NCBI RefSeq assembly: GCF_016908315.1
Contig: NZ_JAFBDQ010000014.1
Span: forward strand, 1 to 64,000
Origin: Halanaerobacter jeridensis
GTDB taxonomy: Bacteria > Bacillota > Halanaerobiia > Halobacteroidales > Halobacteroidaceae
Reading direction: 5' to 3'
DNA: 64,000 nt
Shown here: positions 45,186-55,258 of the stretch, piece after piece
Layout: every line of letters begins with the position of its first letter
Numbering within the stretch: the stretch's first letter is position 1
Made by a program: the position numbers and the translations under genes
The notes under the pieces: model-generated
What the model was told of the DNA's origin: nothing
Seen by the model: the letters and a program-made list of their open reading frames with translations, nothing else
Databases searched by the model: none

Positions 45186-48100
45186 TTAATTTTCAAGACT
45201 AATCTCTAAATGGCAATATAACTGAGCTAAAGAAAATTCCTGCACTCTTACATAGTAAGTTCCAGCTGCTAGATTTTGATTGTGTAATTCGCCATACATA
45301 CTATCATAATCATCATTAGAAGCAATTAGGTTTTGGGAACTATCATATAACATTACAGCAGTATCACAACTTTGTTCATAAAAACTAGTTACAATCTGAT
45401 AACTTCCTGAATTAGCTATAGTAACTTCAATATATCCTGTATCACCAGATGGTTCATCAATATCCATTGACAAGATAGAAGTAGCATTAACTGTTAAATT
45501 TACTGTAGCAGTTGCTGTTCCACCATTGCCATCTTCCATATCATAAGTGAAACTATCTGTGCCTGTATATCCTGCATCTGGAGTATATCTCAAACTATCT
45601 CCTTCTTGCGCTACCGTTCCATCTGTTCCACTAGTAAATCCTGTTATACTTATTGTATCTCCATCTATATCACTATCATTAGTTAGTACATCTATTAGTA
45701 CTGTACTATCTTGGTCGACTTCTGCTGTATCATCAGCAGCAACCGGCACATCATTAACCGCATTAATTGTTACATCCACTGTTCCTGTTGCTATCCCTCC
45801 CATACCATCGCCTATATCATAGGTGAAACTATCACTACCATTAAAGTCTGCGTCTGGCGTATATCTTAAACTATCTCCCTCTTGCGCTACCGTTCCATCT
45901 GTTCCACTAGTAAATCCTGTTATACTTATTGTATCTCCATCTATATCTGTATCATTAGCTACTATATCTATTAGGATTGAACCGTCTTCATCTACTGTTA
46001 CACTATCATTAGTTGCAACTGGTAAATCATTAATCGGATTAATTGTTAGATCTACTGTTGCAGTATCGCTTCCACCACTACCATCACTGATATCATAGGT
46101 GAAACTATCTGTTCCGTTATAATTAGCATCTGGAGTATAAGTTACTGTGCCATCACCATTATTTACTACTGTTCCATTAGCAGGGGCTGTACTTCCTACT
46201 ATACTTAGGCTATCTCCATCTAGGTCACTATCATTTAATAATAAATCTGTTAAATCTATAGTTTTAGCCGTATCCTCATCAGTAGCAAAACTGTCATCTT
46301 CTGCTGTTGGAGCTCTATTTACATCATTTACTGTAATAACTGTAGATTCATTACTGGACTCTCCATTTGCTGTTGCTACAAAAGTTACTAAATGCTCTCC
46401 GGATTGACTATAATCTGGAGTAAAATCAAACTCTCCTGTATCAAGGTCAAAATTAGCACCTACAGGTAAATTATTAACACTTAGAGTAATCGTATCTCCT
46501 TCTATATCACTGGCCGTTACTGTAAAGTTTAATCTTTGACCTTCATCTACACTTTTATCAGTAATTGAATCTATCACAGGAGGATCATCTATTGCGTTAA
46601 TAGTCACATTCACTCTTCCAGTTGCTGTTCCTCCATTACCATCACTTATATTATAAGTGAAACTATCACTTCCATTATAATCTGCATCTGGTTTATATCT
46701 TATACCTTCTCCTAAACCTTCTATACTAACTGAACCATTATTTGCTGAACCATGAGGAAACAAATTATCAAAACCAATTAGATCGCCATCTACATCTGTA
46801 TCATTAGCAAATACATCTATAAAGACTGACCCATCTTCATCTACTGTAGCACTATCATCTACTGCTATTGGATCATCATTGATTGCATTAATCGTTATAT
46901 TAACTGCTCCAGTAGCTGTGCCGCCTCTGCCATCATTGATATCATAATTAAAACTATCTGTACCGTTATAATTCTCATTAGGTGTATAAGTTACTGTTCC
47001 ATTACCATTATCTACTGCTGTTCCATTATTTCCATCAGTAACTCCTATTAGATTTATGCTATCTCCATCAGGATCACTATCATTCGCTAATATATCAATT
47101 ACTACACTATTATCTTCATCTACGTTAACTGTATCATCACTTGCTACTGGAGCCCGATTCACATCTCCTACACTAATTGTTATAGTTTCACTATCATTTA
47201 AATCACCGTCACTAACATCAATAGTTAAACTATAATTTCCTTCATCATCAAAACTTGGAGTCCAAGTAAAAGTTTGAGTGCTGCTATCAAACTTATCAGC
47301 CACATCTCCACTTGCATTATAAGTTAAGTTATCTTCATCTATATCACTAGCACTGACTGTAAATTCTAATAGTTCTCCTTCATTAACACTCTTATTTCCT
47401 ATCGCGCTTAACACTGGAGCATCATTAACTGCTGTTACTGTAATATCTACTGCTGCTGTCGCTGTTCCTCCATTACTATCACTTATATCATAACTAAAAC
47501 TATCACTTCCATTATAATTGCTATTTGGAGTATAAGTTATTGTCCCATCTCCATTATCTACTGCTGTTCCATTAGTTACTGTAGAAACTGCATCAATAAG
47601 CAAATTATCACCATCTAGATCACTGTCATTAATAAGTGGATAGATCACAATAACGTCGTCTTCTGCTACTTCAACTGTATCATTAGTTGCTGTTGGAATA
47701 TCATTTACAGAATTAATGGTCACCTTTACTTCTCCTGTTGCTGTTAAAGTTCCATCACTGATTGTATAATTAAAAATATCTGCACCATTATAATTTTCAT
47801 CTGGTGTGTAAGTTACTGTCCCATCTCCATTATCTACTACTGTTCCATTATTTCCATCAGTAACTCCTATTAGATTTATACTATCTCCATCAGGATCACT
47901 ATCATTCGCTAATATATCAATTACTACACTATTATCTTCATCTACGTTAACTGTATCATCACTTGCTACTGGAGCCCGATTCACATCTCCTACACTAATT
48001 GTTATAGTTTCACTATCATTTAAATCACCATCACTAACATCAATAGTTAAACTATAATTTCCTTCATCATCAGGACTTGGAGTCCAAGTAAAAGTCTTTG

Positions 48101-50708
48101 TACTGCTATCAAACTTATCAGCCACATCTCCACTTGCATTATAAGTTAAGTTATCTTCATCTATATCACTAGCACTGACTGTAAATTCTAATAGCTCCCC
48201 TTCATTAACACTCTTATTTCCTATTGCATTTAATACTGGAGCATCATTAACTGCTGTTACTGTAATATCTACTACTGCTGCTGCAGTACTACCATTACCA
48301 TCACTTATATCATAACTAAAATTATCTGTACCATTATAATTTTGATCTGGAATATAAGTTACTGTTCCATCTCCATTATTTGTTGTTGTTCCATTTGTAC
48401 CATCACTAACTTGAATAACAGTTAGCTTATCTCCATCAGGGTCACTATCATTACTGATTAAATCTATAGTTAAATTATTATCTTCAGCAGTTGTGCCCGC
48501 ATCATTAACTGCAGTAGGACTTCTATTTTCATTAGCTACGTTAATTTCTATACTTTGACTATCATCTAATACTCCATCACTTACTTTAATTATTAAACTA
48601 TACTGACCAGCACTATCATAATCTGGATTCCAACGAAATACTCCTGAATTACTATCAAATTTATCAACTAAATCTCCCTTAGCACTATAAGATAAATCAT
48701 CTCCATCTATATCATTAGCACTAACCATAAATTCTAATAGTTCTCCTTCCTTAAGACTCTTGTTTTCTATTGGAGCTAATACTGGAGCATCATTAACTGC
48801 TGTTATTGTTAGCTCCACAGTTCCTGTTGCTGTAATTAGGGAATCACTAATTGTATAACTAAAGCTATCTGTTCCAGCAAAGTCTGCATCAGGTGTATAA
48901 GTTGCTGTACCATCTCCATTATCTATTACGGTTCCATTACTTGCATTATTAACTTGGGTTAAACTAATATCATCGCCATCTGGGTCACTATCATTAGCTA
49001 ATAAATCTATTGTTACACTTTTATCTTCCTCAACACTAATTATATCAGTAACCGCTATTGGATAACGATTAACATCACCCACACTAATTGTAATAGTTTC
49101 ACTATCGCTTAAATTACCATCACTAACATCAATAGTTAAACTATAGTTACCAGCGTCTTCAGAACTTGGAGTCCAACTAAAAGTTTGGGTGCTGCTATCA
49201 AACTTATCAACTACATCTCCCTTAGCACTATAAGATAAATCATCTCCATCTATATCGCTAGCACTAACGATAAATTCTAATAGTTCACCTTCATCAACAC
49301 TCTTATTTCCTATTGCAGTTAACACTGGAGTATCATTAATCGGATTAATAGTCACTTCTACTTCAGCTGTAGCAGTTAATTCTCCATCACTAACTATATA
49401 GTTAAAAGTATCTGTACCATTAAAGTTAATAGTTGGAGTATAAGTTACTGTACCATCCCCATTATCTATTACTGCACCATTACTCCCATTAGTTACTTGG
49501 GTTATAACTAAGCTGTCATCATCGAGGTCACTATCATTTTCTAAAACATTAATAATAACTATCTCATCCTCATTAACTGTAGCCATATCATCAATTGCAG
49601 TTGGACTATCATTAACGGGATTAATAGTAACTTCAACTTCAGTAGAAGTACTTAATTCTCCATCGCTAATTGTATAATTAAAAGTATCTATACCATTATA
49701 ATTTTCATCTGGAGTATAAGTTACCGTTCCATCTTCATTATCTACTACTAAACCATTACTCCCATTAGTTACTTCGGTCATAACTAAACTATCACCATCA
49801 GGATCACTGTCATTAGCTAATAAATCAATTGTTACACTTTTATCTTCATCTACATTCACAGTATCCTCATTAGCCAATGGAGGCTGATTAACATCTCCTA
49901 TACTAATTATAATAGTTTCACTATCACTTAAATTTCCGTCACTAACCTCAATAGTTAAACTATAATTTCCTTCCTCACCAACTACTGGAGTCCAAGTGAA
50001 AATCTGTGTAGCTGCATTAAACTTATCAGCTACATCACCACTTGCACTATAGCTTAAATCATCTCCATCACTATCACTCGCACTCACTATAAATGAAATT
50101 TCTTCTCCCACTTCCCCATTTTTATTTCCTATTGTAACTAATTGAGGGGCTTTATTTGTCTCTTTTACAATTATAGTTATTGTCTCGGTTACAGTATCCG
50201 TTCCATCTGTAGCACTAACTATTAACTCATATTCTCCAATATCAGTTTTGCTAGGAGTCCAAGCAAATTCTTGAGTTTGTTTATTAAAATATTGTGCTAA
50301 ATCACCACTGGCACTATAAGTTAAACTATCTCCATCAGGGTCAACTGCCTCTACCTTAAAAGAAATTGGATTAGTGATTGTTACAACTTGATCAGGTATT
50401 GAATTGAAACTAATTTTCCCTTTAAAAATCGCTTTAATAAATTTATCACTAACCATAACTAAAGTTGCTTTATTAGAAGAGCCGGTGATATCACTTTCCC
50501 ATTTAAGAAATTCCCAGCCCTCTTCTGGGATAGCTTCTAGGTTTAATTCTTTATTCTTATTATAATTACCAGCTCCAGGTTTAACTGTTCCTTCACCCTC
50601 TATAGTAACTTCTAATTTATATTTTTTTAAATCCGAATCACTAGAACAAGCTGCTAAAAATACAGTCATTATTAATAAAATAATAAGTATGAGCCGCTTT
50701 ATTTTCAT
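45186..50708 (-). CDS. Giant repeat lipoprotein with 18 cadherin-like/Ig-like modules
   Basis: The 1840-aa product has a signal peptide with lipobox LAAC (residues 16-19), an InlB-type repeat domain (about 30-95), then 18 beta-sandwich modules of about 90 aa. I count seven of putative-Ig (He_PIG) type, with FTVSASD and FTWTP motifs, and eleven cadherin-like (VCBS) modules starting near DEDxSVxIDxLxNDSDxDGDS. Acidic loops look Ca2+-binding. A PPC-like domain (about 1750-1840) closes it. The modules suggest a surface adhesin or polysaccharide-binding protein; anchoring by lipid is inferred. I start at the ATG at 50708, six bases after the G-run. A LuxR-type gene is divergent. Confidence 0.88.
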   Translation of the reverse strand: MKIKRLILIILLIMTVFLAACSSDSDLKKYKLEVTIEGEGTVKPGAGNYNKNKELNLEAIPEEGWEFLKWESDITGSSNKATLVMVSDKFIKAIFKGKISFNSIPDQVVTITNPISFKVEAVDPDGDSLTYSASGDLAQYFNKQTQEFAWTPSKTDIGEYELIVSATDGTDTVTETITIIVKETNKAPQLVTIGNKNGEVGEEISFIVSASDSDGDDLSYSASGDVADKFNAATQIFTWTPVVGEEGNYSLTIEVSDGNLSDSETIIISIGDVNQPPLANEDTVNVDEDKSVTIDLLANDSDPDGDSLVMTEVTNGSNGLVVDNEDGTVTYTPDENYNGIDTFNYTISDGELSTSTEVEVTINPVNDSPTAIDDMATVNEDEIVIINVLENDSDLDDDSLVITQVTNGSNGAVIDNGDGTVTYTPTINFNGTDTFNYIVSDGELTATAEVEVTINPINDTPVLTAIGNKSVDEGELLEFIVSASDIDGDDLSYSAKGDVVDKFDSSTQTFSWTPSSEDAGNYSLTIDVSDGNLSDSETITISVGDVNRYPIAVTDIISVEEDKSVTIDLLANDSDPDGDDISLTQVNNASNGTVIDNGDGTATYTPDADFAGTDSFSYTISDSLITATGTVELTITAVNDAPVLAPIENKSLKEGELLEFMVSANDIDGDDLSYSAKGDLVDKFDSNSGVFRWNPDYDSAGQYSLIIKVSDGVLDDSQSIEINVANENRSPTAVNDAGTTAEDNNLTIDLISNDSDPDGDKLTVIQVSDGTNGTTTNNGDGTVTYIPDQNYNGTDNFSYDISDGNGSTAAAVVDITVTAVNDAPVLNAIGNKSVNEGELLEFTVSASDIDEDNLTYNASGDVADKFDSSTKTFTWTPSPDDEGNYSLTIDVSDGDLNDSETITISVGDVNRAPVASDDTVNVDEDNSVVIDILANDSDPDGDSINLIGVTDGNNGTVVDNGDGTVTYTPDENYNGADIFNYTISDGTLTATGEVKVTINSVNDIPTATNDTVEVAEDDVIVIYPLINDSDLDGDNLLIDAVSTVTNGTAVDNGDGTITYTPNSNYNGSDSFSYDISDSNGGTATAAVDITVTAVNDAPVLSAIGNKSVNEGELLEFTVSASDIDEDNLTYNASGDVADKFDSSTQTFTWTPSFDDEGNYSLTIDVSDGDLNDSETITISVGDVNRAPVASDDTVNVDEDNSVVIDILANDSDPDGDSINLIGVTDGNNGTAVDNGNGTVTYTPNENYNGTDSFNYDINDGRGGTATGAVNITINAINDDPIAVDDSATVDEDGSVFIDVFANDTDVDGDLIGFDNLFPHGSANNGSVSIEGLGEGIRYKPDADYNGSDSFTYNISDGNGGTATGRVNVTINAIDDPPVIDSITDKSVDEGQRLNFTVTASDIEGDTITLSVNNLPVGANFDLDTGEFDFTPDYSQSGEHLVTFVATANGESSNESTVITVNDVNRAPTAEDDSFATDEDTAKTIDLTDLLLNDSDLDGDSLSIVGSTAPANGTVVNNGDGTVTYTPDANYNGTDSFTYDISDGSGGSDTATVDLTINPINDLPVATNDSVTVDEDGSILIDIVANDTDIDGDTISITGFTSGTDGTVAQEGDSLRYTPDADFNGSDSFTYDIGDGMGGIATGTVDVTINAVNDVPVAADDTAEVDQDSTVLIDVLTNDSDIDGDTISITGFTSGTDGTVAQEGDSLRYTPDAGYTGTDSFTYDMEDGNGGTATATVNLTVNATSILSMDIDEPSGDTGYIEVTIANSGSYQIVTSFYEQSCDTAVMLYDSSQNLIASNDDYDSMYGELHNQNLAAGTYYVRVQEFSLAQLYCHLEISLEN
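47010..48280 (-). repeat. Recent internal duplication in the repeat lipoprotein gene
   Basis: Two blocks of about 450 bp (near 47010-47460 and 47832-48280) are almost identical in DNA, offset by 822 bp or 274 codons, equal to three modules. A second near-identical pair (about 100 bp, near 45583 and 45859) is offset by 276 bp, one module. Silent positions match too, which points to recent recombination. Confidence 0.75.
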
Positions 50709-50877
50709 ATTCATCCCCCCTTTTTTTATTTTCACAGAATATTATAGCCCTATTATGATTTAATTTTACTATTCTTAGCAACTATTTGTTAGTACCCAAA
50801 AGTAGTATTTTGCAGGTAAATGTATTCTTTTGTCGAAATATAAACATTATACCTATATGTGATTGTGAGGAGATATT

Positions 50878-51699
50878 ATGAAAAAAATAAATTTGGATGA
50901 ATGGTTCTTAATCAATGAATTTGTCAAAGAGATGGGGATTTATCTAGAATTATCAGAGTTTTGCAATAACATTTTAAAATCTCTTCTCCCTATTATTCCT
51001 TTTGAACACGGTCATTTCATTTTTTATAATAAACAAAACAGGCTAACTCCTATATCTTATAGATATCATATTTCTGAAAAAACACATCAAGATTATATGA
51101 GTCATTATTATCAACTAGATGGTTTTATGGATAAGGCATTAGACACCCCTACTCCTAAACGAAGTACAGATATTATGGATTATAAAAAATGGAAGAAAAC
51201 TGAATACTTTAATGATTTTCATAAGCAAAATAATTTTCATTATATGGCAGTTAGCGACATTCATTATAAAGATAAACTATTAAGTTCATTAGTCTTAATC
51301 CGCAGCAAAAATGTATCAGATTTTAGTGAAAGAGAATTACTTTATCTCAAAATTATAGTGCCTCATCTAGCTAATCATTTATATAAACTAATCATTATTC
51401 ACAAATTAAATAAAATACAGAAAGATAGTTTAATGCAAGTAATTGAAAATAATGAAGAGAAATTTCTTTTTTCTAAGCGAGAAAGGGACGTTGTACAACT
51501 AGTTATTCGGGGATTGAATAATCAACAGATTGCTGATAAATTATTCATTTCTCCTCAAACTGTCAAAAAACATCTGTCTAAAATATTCAAAAAATCTAAT
51601 GTAATTAATCGTACAGAACTATTAGCTAAATTAATTAACTTAACAGATAATGAAAACATTTCATCTAAAGACAAATCTGCGATTTTAACTTTGTCATAA
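50878..51699 (+). CDS. LuxR-type response regulator-like transcription factor
   Basis: The C-terminal 65 residues are a LuxR-type helix-turn-helix (SKRERDVVQLVIRGLNNQQI, KLFISPQTVKKHLSKIF). The N-terminal 190 residues lack the Asp phosphoacceptor of response regulators and resemble a ligand-binding GAF/autoinducer-like domain; the ligand is unknown. The gene is divergent from the giant lipoprotein and shares its 170-base control region, so it is the leading candidate regulator. GAGGAGA precedes the start. A shared terminator with purH follows. Confidence 0.85.
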   Translation: MKKINLDEWFLINEFVKEMGIYLELSEFCNNILKSLLPIIPFEHGHFIFYNKQNRLTPISYRYHISEKTHQDYMSHYYQLDGFMDKALDTPTPKRSTDIMDYKKWKKTEYFNDFHKQNNFHYMAVSDIHYKDKLLSSLVLIRSKNVSDFSERELLYLKIIVPHLANHLYKLIIIHKLNKIQKDSLMQVIENNEEKFLFSKRERDVVQLVIRGLNNQQIADKLFISPQTVKKHLSKIFKKSNVINRTELLAKLINLTDNENISSKDKSAILTLS

Positions 51700-51701
51700 T
51701 A

Positions 51702-51730
51702 AAAAGACAGCCCTTAAAGGGCTGTCTTTT
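51702..51730. terminator. Bidirectional intrinsic terminator
   Basis: AAAAGACAGCCCTT pairs with AAGGGCTGTCTTTT with a one-base loop. It ends both the LuxR-type gene and the purB-H operon. Confidence 0.9.
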
Positions 51731-51746
51731 TATATTAAATATATTA

Positions 51747-53321
51747 TTAATGTCTAAAATGTCTTCTTCCAGTAAAGACCATTGCAATACCGTGTTCATT
51801 AGCAGCTTCAATTACTTGGTCATCACGAATTGAACCGCCAGGCTGAATAATAGCTTTAATTCCTTTTTCAGCAGCTTCTTCTACTGCATCTGGGAATGGG
51901 AAGAAAGCATCAGAAGCAACTACTCCGCCTTCTTGTCTGCCATCTGCCTTCCGTCCAGCAATCATCATCGAATCAACTCGACTCATCTGTCCTGCTCCAA
52001 CACCAACAACCATTTCATTGTTGGCCATCACAATAGCGTTAGATTTAACATGTTTTACTACTTTCCAACTAAATAATAGATCTTTTAATTGTTCTTCAGT
52101 TGGTTTAACATCAGTTACAATCTCTAATTCGCTTTCATCTAATTCCACAATATCTCGTTCCTGGACTAATAATCCACCAACTACTTTTTTCATAGCATAA
52201 CCAGGCTCTTCACGATTAATATATAAGTCTCCTGTTTCTAATAAACGAACACTATCCCAACGTTCTTTTAAAATTTCTACTGCTTCCTCTGTAAATTCTG
52301 GGCCAATTACAACTTCGATAAACTTGTCTTCTTGCGCTATTTCTTCTGCTATCTCAGCAGTAATCTTACCGTTAAGAGCAACAATACTACCAAAAGCTGA
52401 TAATGGGTCTCCTGCATGAGCTTCCTTATAAGCCTCTAGCAGAGTATCTCCTGTAGCCATCCCACAAGGGTTAGCATGCTTAATCACTGCTGCTGCAGGC
52501 TGATCTGGAAAGTCTTTGATTAATTCTAACGCCCCATTAGTATCATTGATGTTATTAAAGGACAAGTCTCTTCCGTGCAGCTGCTTAGCAGTTGTAATTG
52601 AAGGTTCATTAGTTTCCCGCTCTTGATAAAAAGCTGCATCCTGATGAGGATTTTCACCATAGCGTAAATCAGACTTTTTACTATATTTTTCTAATAAAGT
52701 ATCTGGCAAGTTATTATCTTCATCTTTAACTTCTCCTAAGTACTTTTGAATTAAGCTGTCATAACTAGCTGTATGTTGAAAAGCTTTATGCGCTAAGTCT
52801 AATTTTTTATCAGCTGATAAAGCACATTCATTTTCTTCTAATTCAGCTAAAATAGAATCATAATCACTTGGATCAACTACCACACCTACATCTTTGAAGT
52901 TCTTAGCAGCAGAACGAATCATAGTCGGACCGCCAATATCAATATTTTCTGTAGCTTCATCTAATGTAACATCATCTTGAGCAATAGTTTCAGCAAAAGG
53001 ATATAAGTTACAAACAATCAAATCAATCGGCTTAATTCCCTGCTCTTTAATTTCTTGCATATGATCTTCATTATCCCTAACTGCTAAAATACCACCATGT
53101 ACAGCAGGATGTAAAGTCTTAACTCGACCATTCATCATTTCCGGATGATCAGTTACTTCACTAATCTCTACTACATCCAATCCAGCATCTTTTAACTTTT
53201 GTGCAGTTCCTCCTGTAGAAATTAAAGTCACACCTAAATCTGCTAAACCTTGTGCAAAATCAACTACTCCTTCTTTGTCAGATACACTAATTAACGCTTG
53301 TCTAACCTTATCCATTCTCAT
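51747..53321 (-). CDS. purH: AICAR transformylase/IMP cyclohydrolase
   Basis: The 524-aa bifunctional enzyme catalyses the last two steps to IMP. The cyclohydrolase domain (1-200) has [15 protein letters not shown] and TTGGTA-like [13 protein letters not shown]; the transformylase domain has [24 protein letters not shown] and the C-terminal [10 protein letters not shown]. It closes the purB-C-F-M-N-H operon and is followed by a terminator. Confidence 0.96.
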   Translation of the reverse strand: MRMDKVRQALISVSDKEGVVDFAQGLADLGVTLISTGGTAQKLKDAGLDVVEISEVTDHPEMMNGRVKTLHPAVHGGILAVRDNEDHMQEIKEQGIKPIDLIVCNLYPFAETIAQDDVTLDEATENIDIGGPTMIRSAAKNFKDVGVVVDPSDYDSILAELEENECALSADKKLDLAHKAFQHTASYDSLIQKYLGEVKDEDNNLPDTLLEKYSKKSDLRYGENPHQDAAFYQERETNEPSITTAKQLHGRDLSFNNINDTNGALELIKDFPDQPAAAVIKHANPCGMATGDTLLEAYKEAHAGDPLSAFGSIVALNGKITAEIAEEIAQEDKFIEVVIGPEFTEEAVEILKERWDSVRLLETGDLYINREEPGYAMKKVVGGLLVQERDIVELDESELEIVTDVKPTEEQLKDLLFSWKVVKHVKSNAIVMANNEMVVGVGAGQMSRVDSMMIAGRKADGRQEGGVVASDAFFPFPDAVEEAAEKGIKAIIQPGGSIRDDQVIEAANEHGIAMVFTGRRHFRH

Positions 53322-53354
53322 GTCACTCCCCTTAAATTAATTGATAATTTACAA

Positions 53355-53960
53355 TTACTCTTTTATCTTAACCTTCCCATCAATTACTTCTAACTTATCT
53401 TCCGCATACAATCTGATTGCTTCAGGATAAATTTTATGTTCTTGCTCCAAAATACGAGCAGCTAATCTTTCTTCTGTGTCATCCCACTTTACTTCTACTG
53501 CGGCCTGCAGAATAATTGGCCCAGTATCCATTCCTTCATCAGCAAAATGTACTGTACAACCTGCCACTTTAACTCCATAATCAAGAGCTTGCTTTTGAGC
53601 ATGAAGTCCTTTAAACGCAGGCAATAAAGAGGGATGGATATTCATGATTTGATGTCTATACTGCCTAATAAAGTATGGACTTAGTAATCTCATAAAACCA
53701 GCCATTACTACTAATTCTACATCCTTCTCTTTTAAATTATTAACCATTTCCTGTTCAAAGTCCTGGTCTGTTTCATAATCAGCTGGATTAATATAGCAAC
53801 TATCAATATTATGTTTCTTGGCCCTCTCTAACGCTCCTGCATCTTCATTATCACTGATCACTAACTCAATCTCAGCTGTAATTTCACCACTTTCAATCCC
53901 ATCTATAATGGACTGTAGATTAGTTCCACGTCCTGAAGCTAATACACCAATCTTCAACAT
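53355..53960 (-). CDS. purN: Phosphoribosylglycinamide formyltransferase
   Basis: The 201-aa PurN transfers a formyl group from 10-formyl-THF to GAR. It has VLASGRGTNLQSII, the folate-binding VVMAGFMRLLSPYFI, MNIHPSLLPAFKG with the catalytic His, and HFADEGMDTGPII. It is the folate-dependent enzyme, not PurT. Short gaps to purM and purH show operon membership. Confidence 0.95.
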   Translation of the reverse strand: MLKIGVLASGRGTNLQSIIDGIESGEITAEIELVISDNEDAGALERAKKHNIDSCYINPADYETDQDFEQEMVNNLKEKDVELVVMAGFMRLLSPYFIRQYRHQIMNIHPSLLPAFKGLHAQKQALDYGVKVAGCTVHFADEGMDTGPIILQAAVEVKWDDTEERLAARILEQEHKIYPEAIRLYAEDKLEVIDGKVKIKE

Positions 53961-53978
53961 TTATTACACCCACCAATC

Positions 53979-55022
53979 TTAATTTTCTAATTCCACTTCA
54001 TTGTCCCCTGCTTTAACTTCTCCAATTATATGTGCCTCTTCTCCCAATTCTTCAGCTGCAGCAACAATTTGATTAGCTTGGTCTTCAGGCACTACTAAAG
54101 CCATGCCTACGCCCATATTAAAAGTACGATACATTTCTTTAGTCTCTACTTCTCCATACTCCTGAATTAAATTAAATATTTCTGGGCGCTGCCAAGAACT
54201 AGTATCAATTACAGCTTTAGTTTCATCTGCTAACACACGTGGTAAATTCTCAACTAGTCCACCGCCTGTAATATGAGCTAAGCCATTAATTTGATATTTT
54301 TCTAATAATTTTAACACTGGCTGAACATAAATTTTAGTTGCCTTTATTAACTCTTCTCCTAAAGTACCATCTAAACCATCTAATTCTTCTTCAACTGAAT
54401 AATCATGCACATCGAAAAATATTTTACGAACTAAGGAATAACCATTGCTGTGAATTCCATTAGAAGCTAAACCAATAATTTTATTACCAACCTCTATATT
54501 TTCACCAGTAATAATCTCTTCGCGGTCAACAATGCCGACTACAAATCCAGCCATATCATATTCACCAGCTGAATAAAAATCAGGCATTTCTGCTGTTTCT
54601 CCGCCAATCAAAGCACAACCTGCTTCTTTACAACCTGTCGTAATTCCTTTAACTACTTCCGCAGCAGCATCAGGATCCAATTCTCCTGTCGCTAAATAAT
54701 CTAAAAAGAATAAAGGCTTTGCTCCTTGGGCCAAAATATCATTAGCGCACATTGCTACCAAATCAATGCCCACACTATCATGCTTATCTGTTTTAAAAGC
54801 AACCTTTAACTTAGTACCTACTCCATCAGTTCCTGAGACAAAAACAGGTTCTTGATAATCACTTAAATCTGGCGCAAATAAAGCCCCAAAACCTCCTAAA
54901 CCAGTCAATACTTCATCACTAAAAGTAGATTCCACATCCTTTTTAACCTTATCAACAGTTTCTTCTCCTGCTTCAATATCTACCCCTGCATCTTTATAAG
55001 TTAATCCCAATCTATTCACCAC
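53979..55022 (-). CDS. purM: Phosphoribosylformylglycinamidine cyclo-ligase
   Basis: The 347-aa AIR synthetase has the N-terminal TYKDAGVDIEAGEE, the ATP-binding FVSGTDGVGTKL, and IGGETAEMPDFY. The start is uncertain. The GTG at 55022 sits in the ribosome-binding stretch, whereas a TTG at 55010 is six bases after AGGTGGTG and would give the typical short N-terminus. Fourth gene of the purB-H operon; a repeat-containing gap separates it from purF. Confidence 0.93.
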   Translation of the reverse strand: MVNRLGLTYKDAGVDIEAGEETVDKVKKDVESTFSDEVLTGLGGFGALFAPDLSDYQEPVFVSGTDGVGTKLKVAFKTDKHDSVGIDLVAMCANDILAQGAKPLFFLDYLATGELDPDAAAEVVKGITTGCKEAGCALIGGETAEMPDFYSAGEYDMAGFVVGIVDREEIITGENIEVGNKIIGLASNGIHSNGYSLVRKIFFDVHDYSVEEELDGLDGTLGEELIKATKIYVQPVLKLLEKYQINGLAHITGGGLVENLPRVLADETKAVIDTSSWQRPEIFNLIQEYGEVETKEMYRTFNMGVGMALVVPEDQANQIVAAAEELGEEAHIIGEVKAGDNEVELEN

Positions 55023-55024
55023 CT

Positions 55025-55258
55025 AAACATTAATTAATTTATAATTTAGAATTGATAATGGATAATTAAATTCAAAAATATATAACCAAAATCTTGATTT
55101 AGCAATGCCAAATCTGCAAAATGCATAAAATTTGACGGTACTGCAATAACCCAACACCCTAGACTTGGCGGTGCCAAGTCTCTACACAGTATATCTTTAC
55201 CGTTTTTTTATTATTTTATTGTTTTTTTAATTGTCAATTCTACATTATCCATTCTCAA
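55025..55258. repeat. Composite palindromic repeats between purF and purM
   Basis: The gap contains two palindromes of the family with GGCAGTGCC-like core (55096-55114 and 55161-55181) and near-inverted ends (GAATTGATAATGGATAATT and AATTCTACATTATCCATTC). Parts of the left end recur at 59985-60010 before purK's palindrome. No coding sequence was found. Confidence 0.6.

Noticed and set aside
45186-50708. Regular repeats that resemble a CRISPR or tandem array, and open frames on the opposite strand
   Set aside because: Repeats have codon-length periods of about 276 bases and encode beta-sandwich modules; opposite-strand frames are shadows of biased codons.
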